DNA from: Tateyamaria omphalii
GTDB lineage: Bacteria > Pseudomonadota > Alphaproteobacteria > Rhodobacterales > Rhodobacteraceae
DNA: 64,000 nucleotides
Assembly: GCF_001969365.1 (NCBI RefSeq)
Contig: NZ_CP019312.1
Span: 2,108,001 to 2,172,000 of the forward strand
Direction of reading: 5' to 3'
A model generated the notes under the pieces. That model ran no database searches, had not been told where the DNA came from, and saw only the letters and a program-made list of their open reading frames with translations. This document shows, in pieces, positions 50,060 through 61,235 of this stretch. A program made the translations under genes and the position numbers. How positions within the stretch are numbered: the stretch's first letter is position 1; each line of letters begins with the position of its first letter.

Positions 50060-50962
50060 TCAAGCCGTCAACCCTTCCGGCTCGGCCAGACCATTGGCCC
50101 GGCAGCACGCCGTCACGGTGTTGGCCAGCAAACACGCAATCGTCATCGGCCCCACACCGCCCGGCACGGGCGTGATGGCCCCGGCAACCTCGGCGCAGCT
50201 TTCATAGTCGCAATCGCCCACAAGCCGCGTCTTGCCCTCACCCTTTTCAGGCGCGTTGATCCGGTTGATGCCCACGTCGATCACGGTGGCACCCGGCTTG
50301 ATCCAATCGCCCGTCACCATCTCGGGCCGACCCACAGCGGCCACAACCACATCCGCCCCGCGCACCACGTCCTGAATGTCCTTCGTCCGCGAATGGGCAA
50401 TCGTCACGGTGCAACTGTCACCCAGCAGCAACTGCGCCATGGGCTTGCCCACGATGTTCGATCGACCAATCACCACGGCATTCAGCCCGGACAAAGACTC
50501 GTGATGATCCCGCAGCATCATCAAACAGCCCAGCGGCGTACACGGCACCATCGACTTCTGCCCCGTGCCCAACAGACCCACGTTCGAGATATGAAACCCG
50601 TCCACATCCTTGGCGGGATCAATCGAATTGATGACCAGATCTTCGTTCAGGTGCCCCGGCAGCGGCAACTGCACCAAGATGCCGTGGATCTCGGGATCGG
50701 CGTTCAGCGATTTGACAACCGCCAGCAGGTCTTCCTCGGATGTCTCCGCATCAAGCCGATGTTCGACACTCTTCATACCGACCTCAACGGTCATCTTACC
50801 CTTGGACCGGACATAAACCTGGCTCGCCGGATCCTCGCCAACCAGCACAACGGCCAAACCGGGGGTAATGCCATGGTCCTCTTTCAGACGCGCCACATGA
50901 TCGGCCACCTGGCCGCGCACCTTGGCCGCAAAGGCCTTTCCATCAATTACAGTCGCGGTCAT
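50060..50962 (-). CDS. folD: Bifunctional methylene-THF dehydrogenase / methenyl-THF cyclohydrolase
   Basis: A 300-residue enzyme interconverting methylene-, methenyl- and formyl-tetrahydrofolate. The catalytic segment YVRSKGK (Tyr50, Lys54), [42 protein letters not shown] and the NADP-binding [18 protein letters not shown] are all typical. An AAGGAG site precedes the ATG. With fhs, on the same strand 0.6 kb upstream, it forms the folate route between formate and methylene-THF that roseobacters use in C1 metabolism. Confidence 0.96.
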   Translation of the reverse strand: MTATVIDGKAFAAKVRGQVADHVARLKEDHGITPGLAVVLVGEDPASQVYVRSKGKMTVEVGMKSVEHRLDAETSEEDLLAVVKSLNADPEIHGILVQLPLPGHLNEDLVINSIDPAKDVDGFHISNVGLLGTGQKSMVPCTPLGCLMMLRDHHESLSGLNAVVIGRSNIVGKPMAQLLLGDSCTVTIAHSRTKDIQDVVRGADVVVAAVGRPEMVTGDWIKPGATVIDVGINRINAPEKGEGKTRLVGDCDYESCAEVAGAITPVPGGVGPMTIACLLANTVTACCRANGLAEPEGLTA

Positions 50963-50981
50963 GCGGGTCCAGTCTCCTTGA

Positions 50982-51455
50982 TTATCGGACGAAGTTCACC
51001 TGATGCGCCCAGGTCTCGCCATCGCTGACCACCAGCGTGTCGAATTCCATCAGTTGCAGCAGATCGAAAAAGGTCGCTACGAATTGCAGCTCTTGCGCGC
51101 GAAAGAAATCGTTGTTGCGCATGTTGGATGTCATCTGCGCCAGCACGGCGCGGGCGCGAAACAGGGTCGAAAACACCTCGTCATCCAATGCGATGACATT
51201 CAGATGCTTGGCATCCTCGCCCTTCGCAAAGAACACGAAACGCGGGCTTTCGGGGGCGGCCAATTGGGCGACGGTCAGGTTCGTCACGAATTCTACCCGC
51301 ACCCCCTTGCTCGATTGCGGCGCCTCCCGGATCACGCGCGTGAACTCCTCGGTCGAGGTCACATTGGGGTAGTAATACCCCTCGTACCGTTCCTGGGCAT
51401 GGGCGGCTGTCGTGACGAAAACAAGGGCGGCAATCAAGGCAAGCAATCTGGTCAT
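50982..51455 (-). CDS. Secreted protein of unknown function between fhs and folD
   Basis: A 157-residue protein with a signal peptide ([21 protein letters not shown]). The mature part has [120 protein letters not shown] do not recognise a family. It starts about 108 bases after fhs and ends 19 bases before folD, so it is co-transcribed with one-carbon genes though exported to the periplasm. Confidence 0.75.
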   Translation of the reverse strand: MTRLLALIAALVFVTTAAHAQERYEGYYYPNVTSTEEFTRVIREAPQSSKGVRVEFVTNLTVAQLAAPESPRFVFFAKGEDAKHLNVIALDDEVFSTLFRARAVLAQMTSNMRNNDFFRAQELQFVATFFDLLQLMEFDTLVVSDGETWAHQVNFVR

Positions 51456-51563
51456 GGGTCATCCTCCAAGTGATGGAGATACGCTGACCGCGCAGGCGGC
51501 ACCGGGTCAATCGGGTTTCGGCCCCGTCATCGCAATGTGACAGGGCCGAGAGGTGATTTTGGC

Positions 51564-53240
51564 TCAGAACAGCCCTTCGATCTGGCCCTCATCATTCAGC
51601 ATGATGTTTTCGGCGGACGGCACGCGCGGCAGGCCCGGCATGGTCATGATCTCACCGCAGACGGCCACGACGAACCCGGCACCCGCGCTCAGACGGACCT
51701 CACGCACCGGCACCGAATGGCCCGTGGGCGCACCGCGCAGGTTCGGATCGGTCGAGAATGAATACTGCGTCTTGGCCATGCAAACCGGCAGATGGCCATA
51801 GCCCTGCTCTTCCCACAGCTTCAACTGGTCGCGGATTTTCTTGTCCATCAGCGCCTCGTCCGCGCGGTAGATGCGCTTGGCGATGGTCTGGATCTTCTCG
51901 GCCAGCGGCATCTCATCCGGATAGATGGGCGAGAAGTTGGCGGTGTCGGCATCCGCCAGTTCCGCCACCTTCGCCGCCAGATCAGCCGACCCTTCGGAGC
52001 CCAGTTCCCAGTGCCGCGACAGGATGGCCTCGGCCCCGTGCTCCGCCACATACTCCTTGATCGCCTGTACTTCGGCGTCCGTGTCAGTAACGAAGTGGTT
52101 GATGGCCACGACCACCGGCACGCCAAAGGATTTCAGGTTCTCGATGTGACGGCCCAGGTTCGGGCACCCGGCTTTCACAGCCTCCACATTCTCGGCGCCC
52201 AGATCGGCCTTGGCCACGCCACCGTTCATCTTCATCGCACGCACGGTGGCCACACAGACCACAACCGACGGGGCGAGACCCGCCTTGCGGCACTTGATGT
52301 TCATGAACTTCTCGGCGCCCAGATCGGCGCCAAAGCCCGCTTCGGTCACCACGTAGTCCGCCAGTTTCAGGGCCGTAGTGGTCGCGATGACAGAGTTACA
52401 GCCATGCGCGATGTTCGCGAATGGGCCGCCATGCACAAAGGCCGGGTTGTTTTCCAGCGTCTGCACCAGGTTCGGCTGCATCGCGTCCTTCAACAGAACG
52501 GTCATGGCCCCATCAGCCTTGATATCGCGCGCAAAGACGGGGCTGCGATCCCGGCGGTAGGCCACGATCATATCACCCAGCCGTTTCTGCAGATCCTGAA
52601 GGTCCTTGGCGAGACACAGGATCGCCATAACCTCGGACGCGACGGTGATGTCAAAGCCCGCCTCACGCGGGAAACCGTTGGCGACACCGCCAAGCGACGC
52701 CGTGATCTGGCGCAGCGCCCGGTCGTTCATGTCGACAACGCGGCGCCACACGACGCGGCGGGTGTCGATCTCGAGGCTGTTGCCCCAGTAGATATGGTTG
52801 TCGATCATCGCCGACAGCAGCGAGTGGGCAGAGGTGATGGCATGAAAGTCACCCGTGAAGTGCAGGTTCATCTCTTCCATCGGCACGACCTGGGCATAGC
52901 CGCCACCCGCGGCCCCACCCTTCATGCCAAAATTCGGGCCCAGCGACGCCTCGCGGATACAGACGCAGGCATTCTTGCCGATGTGGTTCAGACCGTCGCC
53001 CAGACCCACGGTGGTCGTCGTCTTGCCCTCACCCGCAGGGGTCGGGTTGATGGCCGTCACAAGGATCAGCTTGCCGTTGTCGCGGTCCTGCACCGAGTTG
53101 ATAAAGGATTGCGACACCTTCGCCTTGTCATGGCCGTAGGGCAGCAGGTCACCACTGTCGATGCCCAGCTTGGCCCCGATCTCCTGGATCGGCTTCTTGT
53201 TCGCCTCGCGCGCGATTTCGATGTCGGATTTATAGGCCAT
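51564..53240 (-). CDS. fhs: Formate-tetrahydrofolate ligase
   Basis: A 558-residue enzyme making 10-formyl-THF from formate, ATP and THF. The P-loop-like TPAGEGKTT lies at residues 67-75. Other family segments are [58 protein letters not shown] and [16 protein letters not shown] stands upstream of the ATG at 53240; the open frame to 53288 has no conserved sequence. Together with folD it can run either to supply formyl groups or to oxidise C1 units to formate with ATP gain. Confidence 0.96.
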   Translation of the reverse strand: MAYKSDIEIAREANKKPIQEIGAKLGIDSGDLLPYGHDKAKVSQSFINSVQDRDNGKLILVTAINPTPAGEGKTTTTVGLGDGLNHIGKNACVCIREASLGPNFGMKGGAAGGGYAQVVPMEEMNLHFTGDFHAITSAHSLLSAMIDNHIYWGNSLEIDTRRVVWRRVVDMNDRALRQITASLGGVANGFPREAGFDITVASEVMAILCLAKDLQDLQKRLGDMIVAYRRDRSPVFARDIKADGAMTVLLKDAMQPNLVQTLENNPAFVHGGPFANIAHGCNSVIATTTALKLADYVVTEAGFGADLGAEKFMNIKCRKAGLAPSVVVCVATVRAMKMNGGVAKADLGAENVEAVKAGCPNLGRHIENLKSFGVPVVVAINHFVTDTDAEVQAIKEYVAEHGAEAILSRHWELGSEGSADLAAKVAELADADTANFSPIYPDEMPLAEKIQTIAKRIYRADEALMDKKIRDQLKLWEEQGYGHLPVCMAKTQYSFSTDPNLRGAPTGHSVPVREVRLSAGAGFVVAVCGEIMTMPGLPRVPSAENIMLNDEGQIEGLF

Positions 53241-53414
53241 GGTAGCTCCCCGCAGTCCTGGATTGGGCACGTCTGTCGTGGCCTGCATACAGGCGCATGC
53301 CTAGGGTCCATGCGCGCGATTCCGACATTTTGGACGATGCGAGCGGCCCAATTGGGACCGAGGGTTTCATTTCGGAAACGGCAGGGACAGGTGCGAAACC
53401 TGCGACCTGCCCGG

Positions 53415-54014
53415 TCAACCTGCCCGCGCCGCCTCCAGATGGGGCCAGACGGGCTGGTCCGGCACGTGCAATGTCAGCACATCGCCCACGGCCAACCGTC
53501 CTCCATGCTCGACCCATGCCGTCACGCCGCGCCGTCCCTTTGCCGCCGGTTTGTACCGCTTGCCGAACCCTTCCGCCTCTGCCTCGATCTCCTTGCCGGG
53601 ATAGATGCAGGGACGGTTTTCGATATCAATCGCGATGCCCACACCGCTTGCCGACATCAGGCGCGAGGCGGGCGGCACATGGGTGAAATCGGGAATGCCC
53701 TCAATCACCAGCGACGCGCCGACCCACGCCGGTTCAATCCGCTCCAACCCCATGGCCGCCGCCGTCGCGGCCAATTCCTCGGCGCTCACAATCGACAGTT
53801 GCCGCGTGTTCCGGATCTCGGTGCCCGGCGTGTACTGGCTCCGCACTCGGCTACAGGACGGGCGCGTCGCTCCACCGTGATCTTCGCCCGGAAACCCATC
53901 CAAAGTTACCTCAACCGCCTCGACCGGTTCAGCGCGCAGGCTGACCGCACGACTGGCGACAAAGCCCAACCATGTGATGGTCGCAGCAAAAGATGTGGGT
54001 TTCAGCGCGGGCAT
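53415..54014 (-). CDS. MOSC domain-containing protein
   Basis: A 199-residue protein of the MOSC family (molybdenum cofactor sulfurase C-terminal type). It has DGFPGEDHGGATRPSCSRV at the N-terminus, RQLSIVSAEELAATAAAMGLERIEPAWVGASLVIEGIPDFTHVPPASRLM in the middle, then the conserved cysteine in NRPCIYPGKEIEAEAEG and GRRGVTAWVEHGGRLAVGDVL. Relatives use molybdenum cofactor for N-reduction; a stand-alone MOSC has an unknown role. The ATG at 54014 follows AAGG; a GTG at 54041 is the alternative. The 174-bp gap to fhs has no clear feature. Confidence 0.82.
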   Translation of the reverse strand: MPALKPTSFAATITWLGFVASRAVSLRAEPVEAVEVTLDGFPGEDHGGATRPSCSRVRSQYTPGTEIRNTRQLSIVSAEELAATAAAMGLERIEPAWVGASLVIEGIPDFTHVPPASRLMSASGVGIAIDIENRPCIYPGKEIEAEAEGFGKRYKPAAKGRRGVTAWVEHGGRLAVGDVLTLHVPDQPVWPHLEAARAG

Positions 54015-54048
54015 GATCGTGACCTTTTCAAATTCTTGCACCGCGCAC

Positions 54049-54074
54049 TAAAAGGCCCCGCACGCGGCGGGGCC
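54049..54074 (-). terminator. Rho-independent terminator after ftsH
   Basis: On the minus strand GGCCCCGC and GCGGGGCC form an 8-bp stem with a 5-base loop, followed by TTTTAG. It lies 39 bases after the ftsH stop and before the MOSC gene. Confidence 0.85.
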
Positions 54075-54112
54075 AATGACTTTTTGTGACGCTGATTTCA
54101 GCAGATGGAATG

Positions 54113-56029
54113 TCAGGTCGGTTCCGGCTCCATCCCGCCATCGCCTGTCGGACCAGACTTTTTCTTGGCCTTGGGGATTGCGGTCAGGCTGGGCTTCTTG
54201 TCCTCGACCTTGGACCCACCCTCGTCATCATCCGGCGCGCTTGGGGGATCGCCGCGCATCACGCGCTCGATCTCTTCGCCGGTCAGGGTCTCGTATTCCA
54301 GAAGGCCTTGCGCCAGACGCTCGAACTCTTCCTGGTTTTCCTCGATGATCTTGCGCGCCAGCTCGTAGCCATCCTGGATAAAGCGCTGCACTTCCTGCTC
54401 CACCAACTCCTTGGTGTTGGCCGAGACAGAGAAGCCCGCCGTGTTGCCCTGGTAGCCTTGAGCGGCTTCGGAATAGTCGATGTTCCCGACCTTGTCCGAC
54501 ATGCCCCATTGCAGGACCATTGCACGGGCCAAGGCCGATGCTTGCTGGATATCGCCCGCAGGCCCGTTTGACACCTGATCCTCACCGTATTTCAGGATCT
54601 CGGCCGCCTTGCCCGCCATGGTCATGGCCAGACGCTGGTGGCATTCGTCCTTGAACATGTTCAGACGGTCCATTTCAGGCAGGCTCATCACCATGCCCAA
54701 GGCGCCGCCGCGCGGAATGATTGTCGCCTTGTAGACAGGATCGCATTTGGGCAGCAGGTGCCCGACCAGCGCGTGCCCGGCCTCGTGATAGGCAGTCATT
54801 TCCTTCTGTTCGGGTGTCATGACCATGCTGCGACGTTCGGGGCCCATCATGACCTTGTCCTTGGCGCTCTCGAAATCGACCATTGTGACGAAACGGCGGC
54901 CCACACGGGCGGCCATCAGCGCCGCCTCGTTCACAAGGTTAGCCAGATCAGCACCCGAGAAACCGGGCGTCCCGCGCGCAATGATGCGAAGATCAACGTC
55001 AGGGCCCAGAGGGGTCTTGCGGGCGTGCACGCCCAGGATCTTCTCGCGGCCCTTGATGTCGGGATTGCCCACCGTGACCTGACGGTCAAACCGGCCTGGA
55101 CGCAGCAGCGCAGGGTCCAGCACGTCCTTACGGTTGGTGGCCGCAATGATGATCACACCTTCATTGGCTTCGAAACCGTCCATCTCGACCAGCAGCTGGT
55201 TGAGGGTCTGTTCGCGCTCGTCATTTCCGCCGCCATAACCGGCGCCACGATGGCGACCCACGGCGTCAATCTCGTCGATAAACACGATACAGGGCGCGTT
55301 CTTTTTGGCCTGCTCAAACATGTCACGGACACGGGACGCACCTACACCCACGAACATCTCGACAAAGTCAGAGCCGGAGATGGTGAAGAACGGCACGCCA
55401 GCCTCACCCGCCACAGCACGGGCCAGAAGCGTCTTACCGGTGCCCGGAGGGCCCACCAGCAGCGCACCCTTGGGGATCTTACCGCCCAGGCGCGAAAATT
55501 TCTGCGGATTGCGCAGGAACTCGACGATCTCGTCCAACTCGTCCTTGGCCTCGTCAATGCCCGCCACGTCGTCAAAGGTCACGCGCCCATGCTTTTCGGT
55601 CAGCATCTTGGCCTTGGACTTGCCAAAGCCCATCGCACCGCCTTTGCCGCCGCCCTGCATCCGGTTCATGAAATAGACCCAGACGCCGATCAGCAGCAGG
55701 AAGGGCAGAAGCGAGATGATGAATGTCTGGAAGCCGGACTGCTGTTGCGGCTCGACCTGCACGGGCACTTCGTTTGCGATCAACAGATCGGTCACGGCCG
55801 CGTCTTCGGGCTTGATCGTCACAAACTCTTCGGACCCGCGGCGAAAGCGCACCTGCTCGCCATCCAACGTGGCTGACGTCACAGTGCCGTCCTCGACCGC
55901 GCTCACGAACTCGGAATAAGTGATCTCGCGGCTTTGCAGCGTGTTGCCCGACCCGCCAAACAGGTTGAACAGCGCGAGGATCAGCAGAAACAGTACAACC
56001 CAAAAGGCGATATTACGTGCGTTTCCCAA
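54113..56029 (-). CDS. ftsH: ATP-dependent zinc metalloprotease FtsH
   Basis: A 638-residue membrane-bound AAA+ protease that degrades misfolded membrane proteins and unstable regulators. It has two N-terminal membrane helices ([19 protein letters not shown] and [24 protein letters not shown]), Walker A GPPGTGKT and Walker [13 protein letters not shown], the [11 protein letters not shown] and the zinc motif HEAGH (about residue 415). The start is set at TTG 56029 because AGGAG (56037-56041) stands 7 bases before it and GNARNIAFW is the family N-terminus. An upstream in-frame start at 56080 would add 17 residues unlike the family. Confidence 0.94.
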   Translation of the reverse strand: MGNARNIAFWVVLFLLILALFNLFGGSGNTLQSREITYSEFVSAVEDGTVTSATLDGEQVRFRRGSEEFVTIKPEDAAVTDLLIANEVPVQVEPQQQSGFQTFIISLLPFLLLIGVWVYFMNRMQGGGKGGAMGFGKSKAKMLTEKHGRVTFDDVAGIDEAKDELDEIVEFLRNPQKFSRLGGKIPKGALLVGPPGTGKTLLARAVAGEAGVPFFTISGSDFVEMFVGVGASRVRDMFEQAKKNAPCIVFIDEIDAVGRHRGAGYGGGNDEREQTLNQLLVEMDGFEANEGVIIIAATNRKDVLDPALLRPGRFDRQVTVGNPDIKGREKILGVHARKTPLGPDVDLRIIARGTPGFSGADLANLVNEAALMAARVGRRFVTMVDFESAKDKVMMGPERRSMVMTPEQKEMTAYHEAGHALVGHLLPKCDPVYKATIIPRGGALGMVMSLPEMDRLNMFKDECHQRLAMTMAGKAAEILKYGEDQVSNGPAGDIQQASALARAMVLQWGMSDKVGNIDYSEAAQGYQGNTAGFSVSANTKELVEQEVQRFIQDGYELARKIIEENQEEFERLAQGLLEYETLTGEEIERVMRGDPPSAPDDDEGGSKVEDKKPSLTAIPKAKKKSGPTGDGGMEPEPT

Positions 56030-56106
56030 GGAAAATCTCCTGATTATACCGGCGCACGACCTCTGCGCGCACCGTTTCATCTAAGATAGCCATGCGGCGC
56101 ACATGT

Positions 56107-57354
56107 TCAATGAGATAAAAGTGCGGCGAAAAAGGCATCCTTCCCGCCATCAAGCTCTGCGCTCCATTCGTCATCGAACCCGACAAAGGGGGCGGCGACC
56201 AATACGTCATTGTACCAGACGGCTGGGGACGCGGCGAGGGCTGCGCGCGGCAGGCCGATCTCGCGCCAGCCGTCGATGTCGGCAAGCGCCTCATATCCCA
56301 GCGGGCGCACCTCAAGGTCGGGGTCGTCTTCGGGGCCCGTGATCAGCCAGCGGTCGTCCCACATGTCGCCCACTTCGCACACCATGTCCTTGACCGCGTT
56401 CAACTCGCGAAACACCCAGATCATGCCGTTTTCGACGCTGACCTGACAGCCATTCAGCGTCGCAGTCTGACCCGTGCGCACGGCGGCGATGGCGCGTGCG
56501 ACAGGATCCCTGCGCGGGGGGTAAATGTGCTGAGATGTCCAAGTCAGCGTGTGCACCATCAGACGCCGCGCGATCTCCTGCGGCAACAACCGGAACTTGG
56601 CCAGATCAATCGCGATGACGCCATGCACCACCTGCGCCATGTCCTGCGCCGCCAGAAAGGTTTGCCAATCAAGGGCTTCGCGGCTGCGCGCCATGTGGTC
56701 GGCCACCTCGACCAGCGTTTCGGCCGTGATGCCCAGCGTGCCCAGGATTGTCAGCGCATCGCGCACGCGCACCCGTTCAAACTGGCGCGACTGGTTGCTG
56801 GGGTCCTCGCACCACGCGATCTGTGCGGCCCGCAAATAGTTGCGCAGCGCCGACCGTTCGATCGCCAGAAACGGGCGCACCCACGTAATGCCATGACGGA
56901 TCCGCCGGGCGGCCATCGCGCTCAACCCATCGACACCCGCACCGCGCGCCAGGCGCATCAAAAAGGTCTCGGCCTGGTCATCTGCCGTATGCCCCAACGC
57001 CACGATCCCGATCCGGTGGGCATAGGCCCAGTCGGCGATCAGCTCGTATCGGGCATCGCGGGCCGAGGCCTGCATGTTGCCCTCCCCGTCCCAGCCGGTC
57101 CAATATTCCACGTGATGCGCCAGGTTCCAGCGCGAGCATAAATCCGTGACAAGGGCGATCTCTTCCTTCGCACCGTCCCGCAAACCATGATCGACCGTGA
57201 TGACATGCAGCTCGACGCCATTGTCGCTGCAATAATGCGCAAGGGCCACCATCAGGGCGACCGAATCCCCGCCGCCCGACACCGCGACACCCATTTTAGC
57301 AGGCGGCGCAGCACCCATCTGCGCCTCGATTGCGGCGATCAGCGGGGCCAGCAT
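56107..57354 (-). CDS. tilS: tRNA(Ile)-lysidine synthase
   Basis: A 415-residue enzyme that converts C34 of the tRNA-Ile CAU anticodon to lysidine, so that it reads AUA. The PP-loop motif SGGGDS is at residues 26-31, followed by LHVITVDHGLRDGAKEEIALV, ARDARYELIADWAYAHRIGIVALGHTADDQAETFLMRLARGAGVDGLSAM and IRPFL-type strands. The gene begins 3 bases after cpoB and precedes ftsH, an order often seen in alphaproteobacteria. The C-terminal part is divergent but of normal length. Confidence 0.94.
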   Translation of the reverse strand: MLAPLIAAIEAQMGAAPPAKMGVAVSGGGDSVALMVALAHYCSDNGVELHVITVDHGLRDGAKEEIALVTDLCSRWNLAHHVEYWTGWDGEGNMQASARDARYELIADWAYAHRIGIVALGHTADDQAETFLMRLARGAGVDGLSAMAARRIRHGITWVRPFLAIERSALRNYLRAAQIAWCEDPSNQSRQFERVRVRDALTILGTLGITAETLVEVADHMARSREALDWQTFLAAQDMAQVVHGVIAIDLAKFRLLPQEIARRLMVHTLTWTSQHIYPPRRDPVARAIAAVRTGQTATLNGCQVSVENGMIWVFRELNAVKDMVCEVGDMWDDRWLITGPEDDPDLEVRPLGYEALADIDGWREIGLPRAALAASPAVWYNDVLVAAPFVGFDDEWSAELDGGKDAFFAALLSH

Positions 57355-57357
57355 CGC

Positions 57358-58188
57358 TCAGGAACAGCCGATGTTCTGCATCGCACCTTGCGCATCAGAA
57401 ATCACCGGCGCGCCGGGAAAGCGCACGCCAACCTCAGCCAGGGTCACGCAGGCTTCCTGCGTCTGGCCCAACCGGCCCAACGCTGCCCCCAGCTTATAAA
57501 GCGCCTCGGCGGCGAGCGGTCCCTCAGGCGATAGGGTAAAGGCGGACAGATAGGCGCGCGCGCCCTCACGCACATCGCCCAGACCCTCCAGCGCATCGCC
57601 GCGCCGTACCTCGGCCTCTACGGCGAGCGGCCCGCCCGGGTAGGTCTCATTAAAGGTCGCAAACTGGTCTGCGGCGGCGCGAAAGTCACCGGATGCGAGC
57701 GCCTCCTGCGCCCGCTCAAAATCCGCAGCCTCCTGCGTGGCCAGTTGCGGAACATTCGGCGCGGGCGCTTGCGGCGCAGCGGGTGTGGTCGCTGGCGCCT
57801 CACCCCCGCCCAGAACAGGCGTATCGCCAAGGGCGGCGATGTCGCAGCCAGGTTCCAACTCGCACAGACGAAACTGCAGATCGCCAACGCGGTTCGTCCC
57901 ATCGGTCACGACGGAATTGATCCGGAACTCCAGCTGTTCGGTCTTGTCGGTCAGGCGGCGCAACTCGCGCTCAATCACGTTAACGCGGTCCAGCACGGTG
58001 CCCGCACCGGTGACACCGCCCGACACGCCACCGGTCGTCGACAACTCGCGCTTCAGGCGCTGCACCTCGGTGTTCAGCACGATCAGCTCCTGCCGGATAT
58101 CGGCCAACGTCTGATCTTGCGCCAGCGCAGGTGCGGCTACGGCCAGCGCCAGCGCAAACCCCACAATAAACCGTTTTCCCACAGACAT
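57358..58188 (-). CDS. cpoB: Cell division coordinator CpoB (YbgF)
   Basis: A 276-residue periplasmic protein: signal peptide (MSVGKRFIVGFALALAVAAPALAQ), N-terminal coiled coil (LADIRQELIVLNTEVQRLKREL and DRVNVIERELRRLTDKTEQLEFRINSV), an Ala/Pro linker and three C-terminal TPRs (ADFERAQEALASGDFRAAADQFATFNETYPGGPL and after). It links TolA with peptidoglycan synthesis at the septum. It is positioned after pal, as in most Tol-Pal operons. Confidence 0.92.
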   Translation of the reverse strand: MSVGKRFIVGFALALAVAAPALAQDQTLADIRQELIVLNTEVQRLKRELSTTGGVSGGVTGAGTVLDRVNVIERELRRLTDKTEQLEFRINSVVTDGTNRVGDLQFRLCELEPGCDIAALGDTPVLGGGEAPATTPAAPQAPAPNVPQLATQEAADFERAQEALASGDFRAAADQFATFNETYPGGPLAVEAEVRRGDALEGLGDVREGARAYLSAFTLSPEGPLAAEALYKLGAALGRLGQTQEACVTLAEVGVRFPGAPVISDAQGAMQNIGCS

Positions 58189-58204
58189 GCCCCTTACCGT
58201 TACC

Positions 58205-58726
58205 CTAGCTGGTCAACCCACCGGCCAGCACCGTAACAGCCCTGCGGTTCTTGGCATAGCAGGCTTCTTCGCTGCACACCTCAATCGGGCGCTCCTTGCC
58301 GTAGCTGACGACCTGCAAGCGGCCCGGCTGCACACCTTGGCTCACCAAATAGGCACGGGCGGCATCAGCGCGGCGCGCACCAAGGGCGAGGTTGTATTCC
58401 CGCGTGCCCTGTTCATCCGCGTGGCCTTCGATCACTGCGGTGAAATCGGCGTTCTGCAACAGCCACACGGCCTGCCCGTCCAGCGTTGCGCGGCCCTCGG
58501 GCGTCAGCGTGGACTGGTCAACGGCAAACAGCACCCTGTCACCCACAGCCTGCTGGAAATACGCAGGCGAAGCGGGATCGGATGCGCTGCCCGGCACCAC
58601 GCCGCCAGCGGCCCCATTTGCAAACGGGTCATTCCCTGCACCGGCACCGCCCAGGCGGGCCGGATCGGTACAGGCGGCGACACCCAGCGCCGCACACAGC
58701 ATCAACATTGACGTTCTCAGTTTCAT
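58205..58726 (-). CDS. pal: Peptidoglycan-associated lipoprotein Pal
   Basis: A 173-residue outer-membrane lipoprotein. The signal is MKLRTSMLMLCAALGVAAC with lipobox V-A-A-C (Cys19). A flexible Gly/Ala linker leads to the OmpA-like domain VLFAVDQSTLTPEGRATLDGQAVWLLQ, AVIEGHADEQGTREYNLALGARRADAARAYLV and GKERPIEVCSEEACYAKNRRAVTVL, binding diaminopimelate in peptidoglycan. TolB, encoded upstream, is its partner. The open frame upstream of the ATG at 58726 was not used. Confidence 0.95.
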   Translation of the reverse strand: MKLRTSMLMLCAALGVAACTDPARLGGAGAGNDPFANGAAGGVVPGSASDPASPAYFQQAVGDRVLFAVDQSTLTPEGRATLDGQAVWLLQNADFTAVIEGHADEQGTREYNLALGARRADAARAYLVSQGVQPGRLQVVSYGKERPIEVCSEEACYAKNRRAVTVLAGGLTS

Positions 58727-58814
58727 GGCCTCTGCCTCTTTGGTTGTCGCGCCGCTCTGACGGCATCTTATGTTCAGACTACCACGTTCCTCGACCAGAG
58801 GAAAACGCAACCGT

Positions 58815-60131
58815 TCAATTCTGCAATGGGCCCCAGGACGGGTCCGACCCGCCGTCGGGCGTCCGCACCGGTCGCAGGTTCCGGCCCGTGATGTCCACCG
58901 AATAGAGCGTCGAACGGCCCGCCGCGCCTTGGGTTTCGCGCGAGAACATGATGACGCGGCCATTGGGCGCCCATGTGGGCCCTTCATCCAGGAACGACGC
59001 GGTCAGCAAACGCTCTTCCGATCCGTCGGTGCGCATCACGCCAATGTGAAACCGGCCCTTGGACTGTTTCGTAAAGGCGATCAGGTCCCCGCGCGGCGAC
59101 CACACGGGCGTGCCATACCGCCCCTCGCCAAAGGAAATGCGCCGCGCCTCGCCCCCGCCCGCAGGCATGACATAGAGTTGCTGCGTGCCCGACCGGTCAC
59201 TTTCGAACACGATCTGGTCTCCGTTGGGGCTAAAGCTGGGCGCCGTCTCAATGGCGGGGGTCGAGGTCAACCGCTGCGACTTACCCGACGCCACATCCAT
59301 CGCCCAGATGTCAGTGTTTGCGCCCTGCGTCAGGGAATAGACAACCGTCTGCCCATTGGGGGCAAAGCGCGGGGCAAAGCTCATCGTGCCCTGCTGGCTT
59401 TCCAGCACACGGCGCTGCACGCTGCCCACATCCAGAACGTAGATGCGCGGAAAGCCCGTCTCGTAGCTGGTGTACAACACCCGGTCACCCGTGGACGAAA
59501 ACCGCGGCGCCAGCACGATGGATTCCGAGCCAGTCAGATACTGCACGTTGGCCCCATCGTAATCCATGATCGCCAGCCGCTTGCGGCGCTCGGCCTTGGG
59601 TCCGGTTTCGCTGACAAAGACAACGCGGCTGTCGAAATACCCGGTCTCGCCCGTGATACGGGAATAGACGACATCGGCCATCTTGTGCGCGATGCGGCGC
59701 CATGCGTCCGTGGTGCCCGCCAGCTGCAGACCGTCGCCCAGCTCTGCGCCTGAAAACACGTCATAAAGCCGGAATTTCACATTGATCTGGTTGCCGTTCA
59801 CACTCACGGCACCCGCCACAAGCGCCTGGGCATTGATCGCCTTCCAGTCTGCATATTGGACGGGTGCTGCAAAATCGCTGATCTGGCTGATAAAGGCTGA
59901 GGACGGGATCTCTCGAAACAGACCCGTGCCCGCCAAATCCTCGGCCACAACACGGGCGATGCGTTGGCCCCAATCGCCTGCCTCCCCGCCCTCTGGCACA
60001 AGGTCGGGAATGGCCACGGGCAAGGGTTCAATCACCCCTTCCGTAATCTCGATCCGCAGGGGTCCGCTCTGTGCCGCAGCCCATGCAGGCGCCAGACACA
60101 TCAGGATCAGACAAAGCACTCGAACCATCAT
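58815..60131 (-). CDS. tolB: Tol-Pal system translocation protein TolB
   Basis: A 438-residue periplasmic protein. The signal peptide ([20 protein letters not shown]) is followed by the N-terminal TolB domain ([23 protein letters not shown]) and a six-bladed beta-propeller of WD40-like repeats ([23 protein letters not shown]; [67 protein letters not shown]). It binds Pal and TolA. Its start overlaps the stop of tolA as ATGA. Confidence 0.95.
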   Translation of the reverse strand: MMVRVLCLILMCLAPAWAAAQSGPLRIEITEGVIEPLPVAIPDLVPEGGEAGDWGQRIARVVAEDLAGTGLFREIPSSAFISQISDFAAPVQYADWKAINAQALVAGAVSVNGNQINVKFRLYDVFSGAELGDGLQLAGTTDAWRRIAHKMADVVYSRITGETGYFDSRVVFVSETGPKAERRKRLAIMDYDGANVQYLTGSESIVLAPRFSSTGDRVLYTSYETGFPRIYVLDVGSVQRRVLESQQGTMSFAPRFAPNGQTVVYSLTQGANTDIWAMDVASGKSQRLTSTPAIETAPSFSPNGDQIVFESDRSGTQQLYVMPAGGGEARRISFGEGRYGTPVWSPRGDLIAFTKQSKGRFHIGVMRTDGSEERLLTASFLDEGPTWAPNGRVIMFSRETQGAAGRSTLYSVDITGRNLRPVRTPDGGSDPSWGPLQN

Positions 60132-61231
60132 TTGATACGCATCCTTTCGGGATTGAACGTCATCTCAATTTCTTTCCACTGCCCGTATTTCTCGGCAGGC
60201 AGGTCATATCCATCGCGCGTGCAGCGAATAATGGCGCGCCGCGCCGCTTCAAAGGCTTGCTGGGCCGCCGCTTGTGATCCGCCCGAGCTTGAGGCCAGCC
60301 GAATTGACGGGATCACGGGCGTACCATCCTGGCTCATGTCCACGGTGACGACGACGGTGGTCTGCAACGCTTCGGACGACAGCGACCCGACATTCCAGCA
60401 ATTCGACACCGCAACGCGCAGCGCATCCTTTTCACCCGCCGACAGGGGCGGGCCCTGCGGCACGTTAACTTCGGCGCCGCCGAGTGCTTCGCGCAAGGCG
60501 TCATTCACGTCATCACTTGTATCCGCAGGCTCCGCTGCGGGCGTGCTGGGGGTTTCCGGCGCCGGCGCCGGTTCCGCCGTCTGCACCGGCGGGCTGGGCC
60601 GCCGCGCGGGCGGGCGCAACGATGCGGTCGGCGCACCGGTCGGCTCCTCGGCTTCGGTCACAATCTCGGTCGTGGCTTCTTCGGGTGCGGTCGCCTCCTG
60701 CTCTTCGGCCTGCGTCTCGCCCGTTTCGCTTTCGGTGACGGCATCCTGCTGCACATCATCCGGCGCCGCCTCTGGTTCCGGCGGGGCAACCGGATCGGGC
60801 GCCACCCGCTCTGCCTGACGCGGAACAGGACGCGGCGCCACCTCGGGCACGACAACCGCCTGATCCTGCGGCGCGGGCTGCACCGGCGCGTCGTCGGCAA
60901 CCTCCGGCTCCGGCTCGGGCGCGGGCGGCTCGGGCACCACATCCGGCTCGGGCGCCGGGCTCGGCTCGGGTGGCTCCGCCTCGACAGCCTCATCAGGCAC
61001 AGGGGTTTCAACCGGGTCCGGCGCCACATCTGGCTGCACGGGCAAGGCCACATCGGTGGCCGTGTCCGGCGCAGGCCCACTTGGCAAAAGCGCCTCGAAC
61101 GCATCGGACGAAATCACAGACACTTCCGTCACCTCGAACGGCAAGGGTTCGGACTGGAACGACCCACCAAACAGCATCCAGCCGATCAGGCCCGCATGCC
61201 CGATGCCCGATATGACCTGACCGGTGTTCAA
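60128..61231 (-). CDS. tolA: Tol-Pal system protein TolA
   Basis: A 367-residue protein with one N-terminal membrane helix ([18 protein letters not shown]), a 200-residue Pro/Glu/Ala/Val-rich periplasmic rod ([26 protein letters not shown] and after) and a TonB-like C-terminal domain ([40 protein letters not shown]). It joins the TolQR motor to TolB-Pal. I set the start at TTG 61231: GGAGGGG overlaps the end of tolR about 8 bases before it, and no ATG is available. The upstream alternative at 61270 lies inside tolR. Confidence 0.9.
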   Translation of the reverse strand: MNTGQVISGIGHAGLIGWMLFGGSFQSEPLPFEVTEVSVISSDAFEALLPSGPAPDTATDVALPVQPDVAPDPVETPVPDEAVEAEPPEPSPAPEPDVVPEPPAPEPEPEVADDAPVQPAPQDQAVVVPEVAPRPVPRQAERVAPDPVAPPEPEAAPDDVQQDAVTESETGETQAEEQEATAPEEATTEIVTEAEEPTGAPTASLRPPARRPSPPVQTAEPAPAPETPSTPAAEPADTSDDVNDALREALGGAEVNVPQGPPLSAGEKDALRVAVSNCWNVGSLSSEALQTTVVVTVDMSQDGTPVIPSIRLASSSGGSQAAAQQAFEAARRAIIRCTRDGYDLPAEKYGQWKEIEMTFNPERMRIK

Positions 61232-61235
61232 GAGG

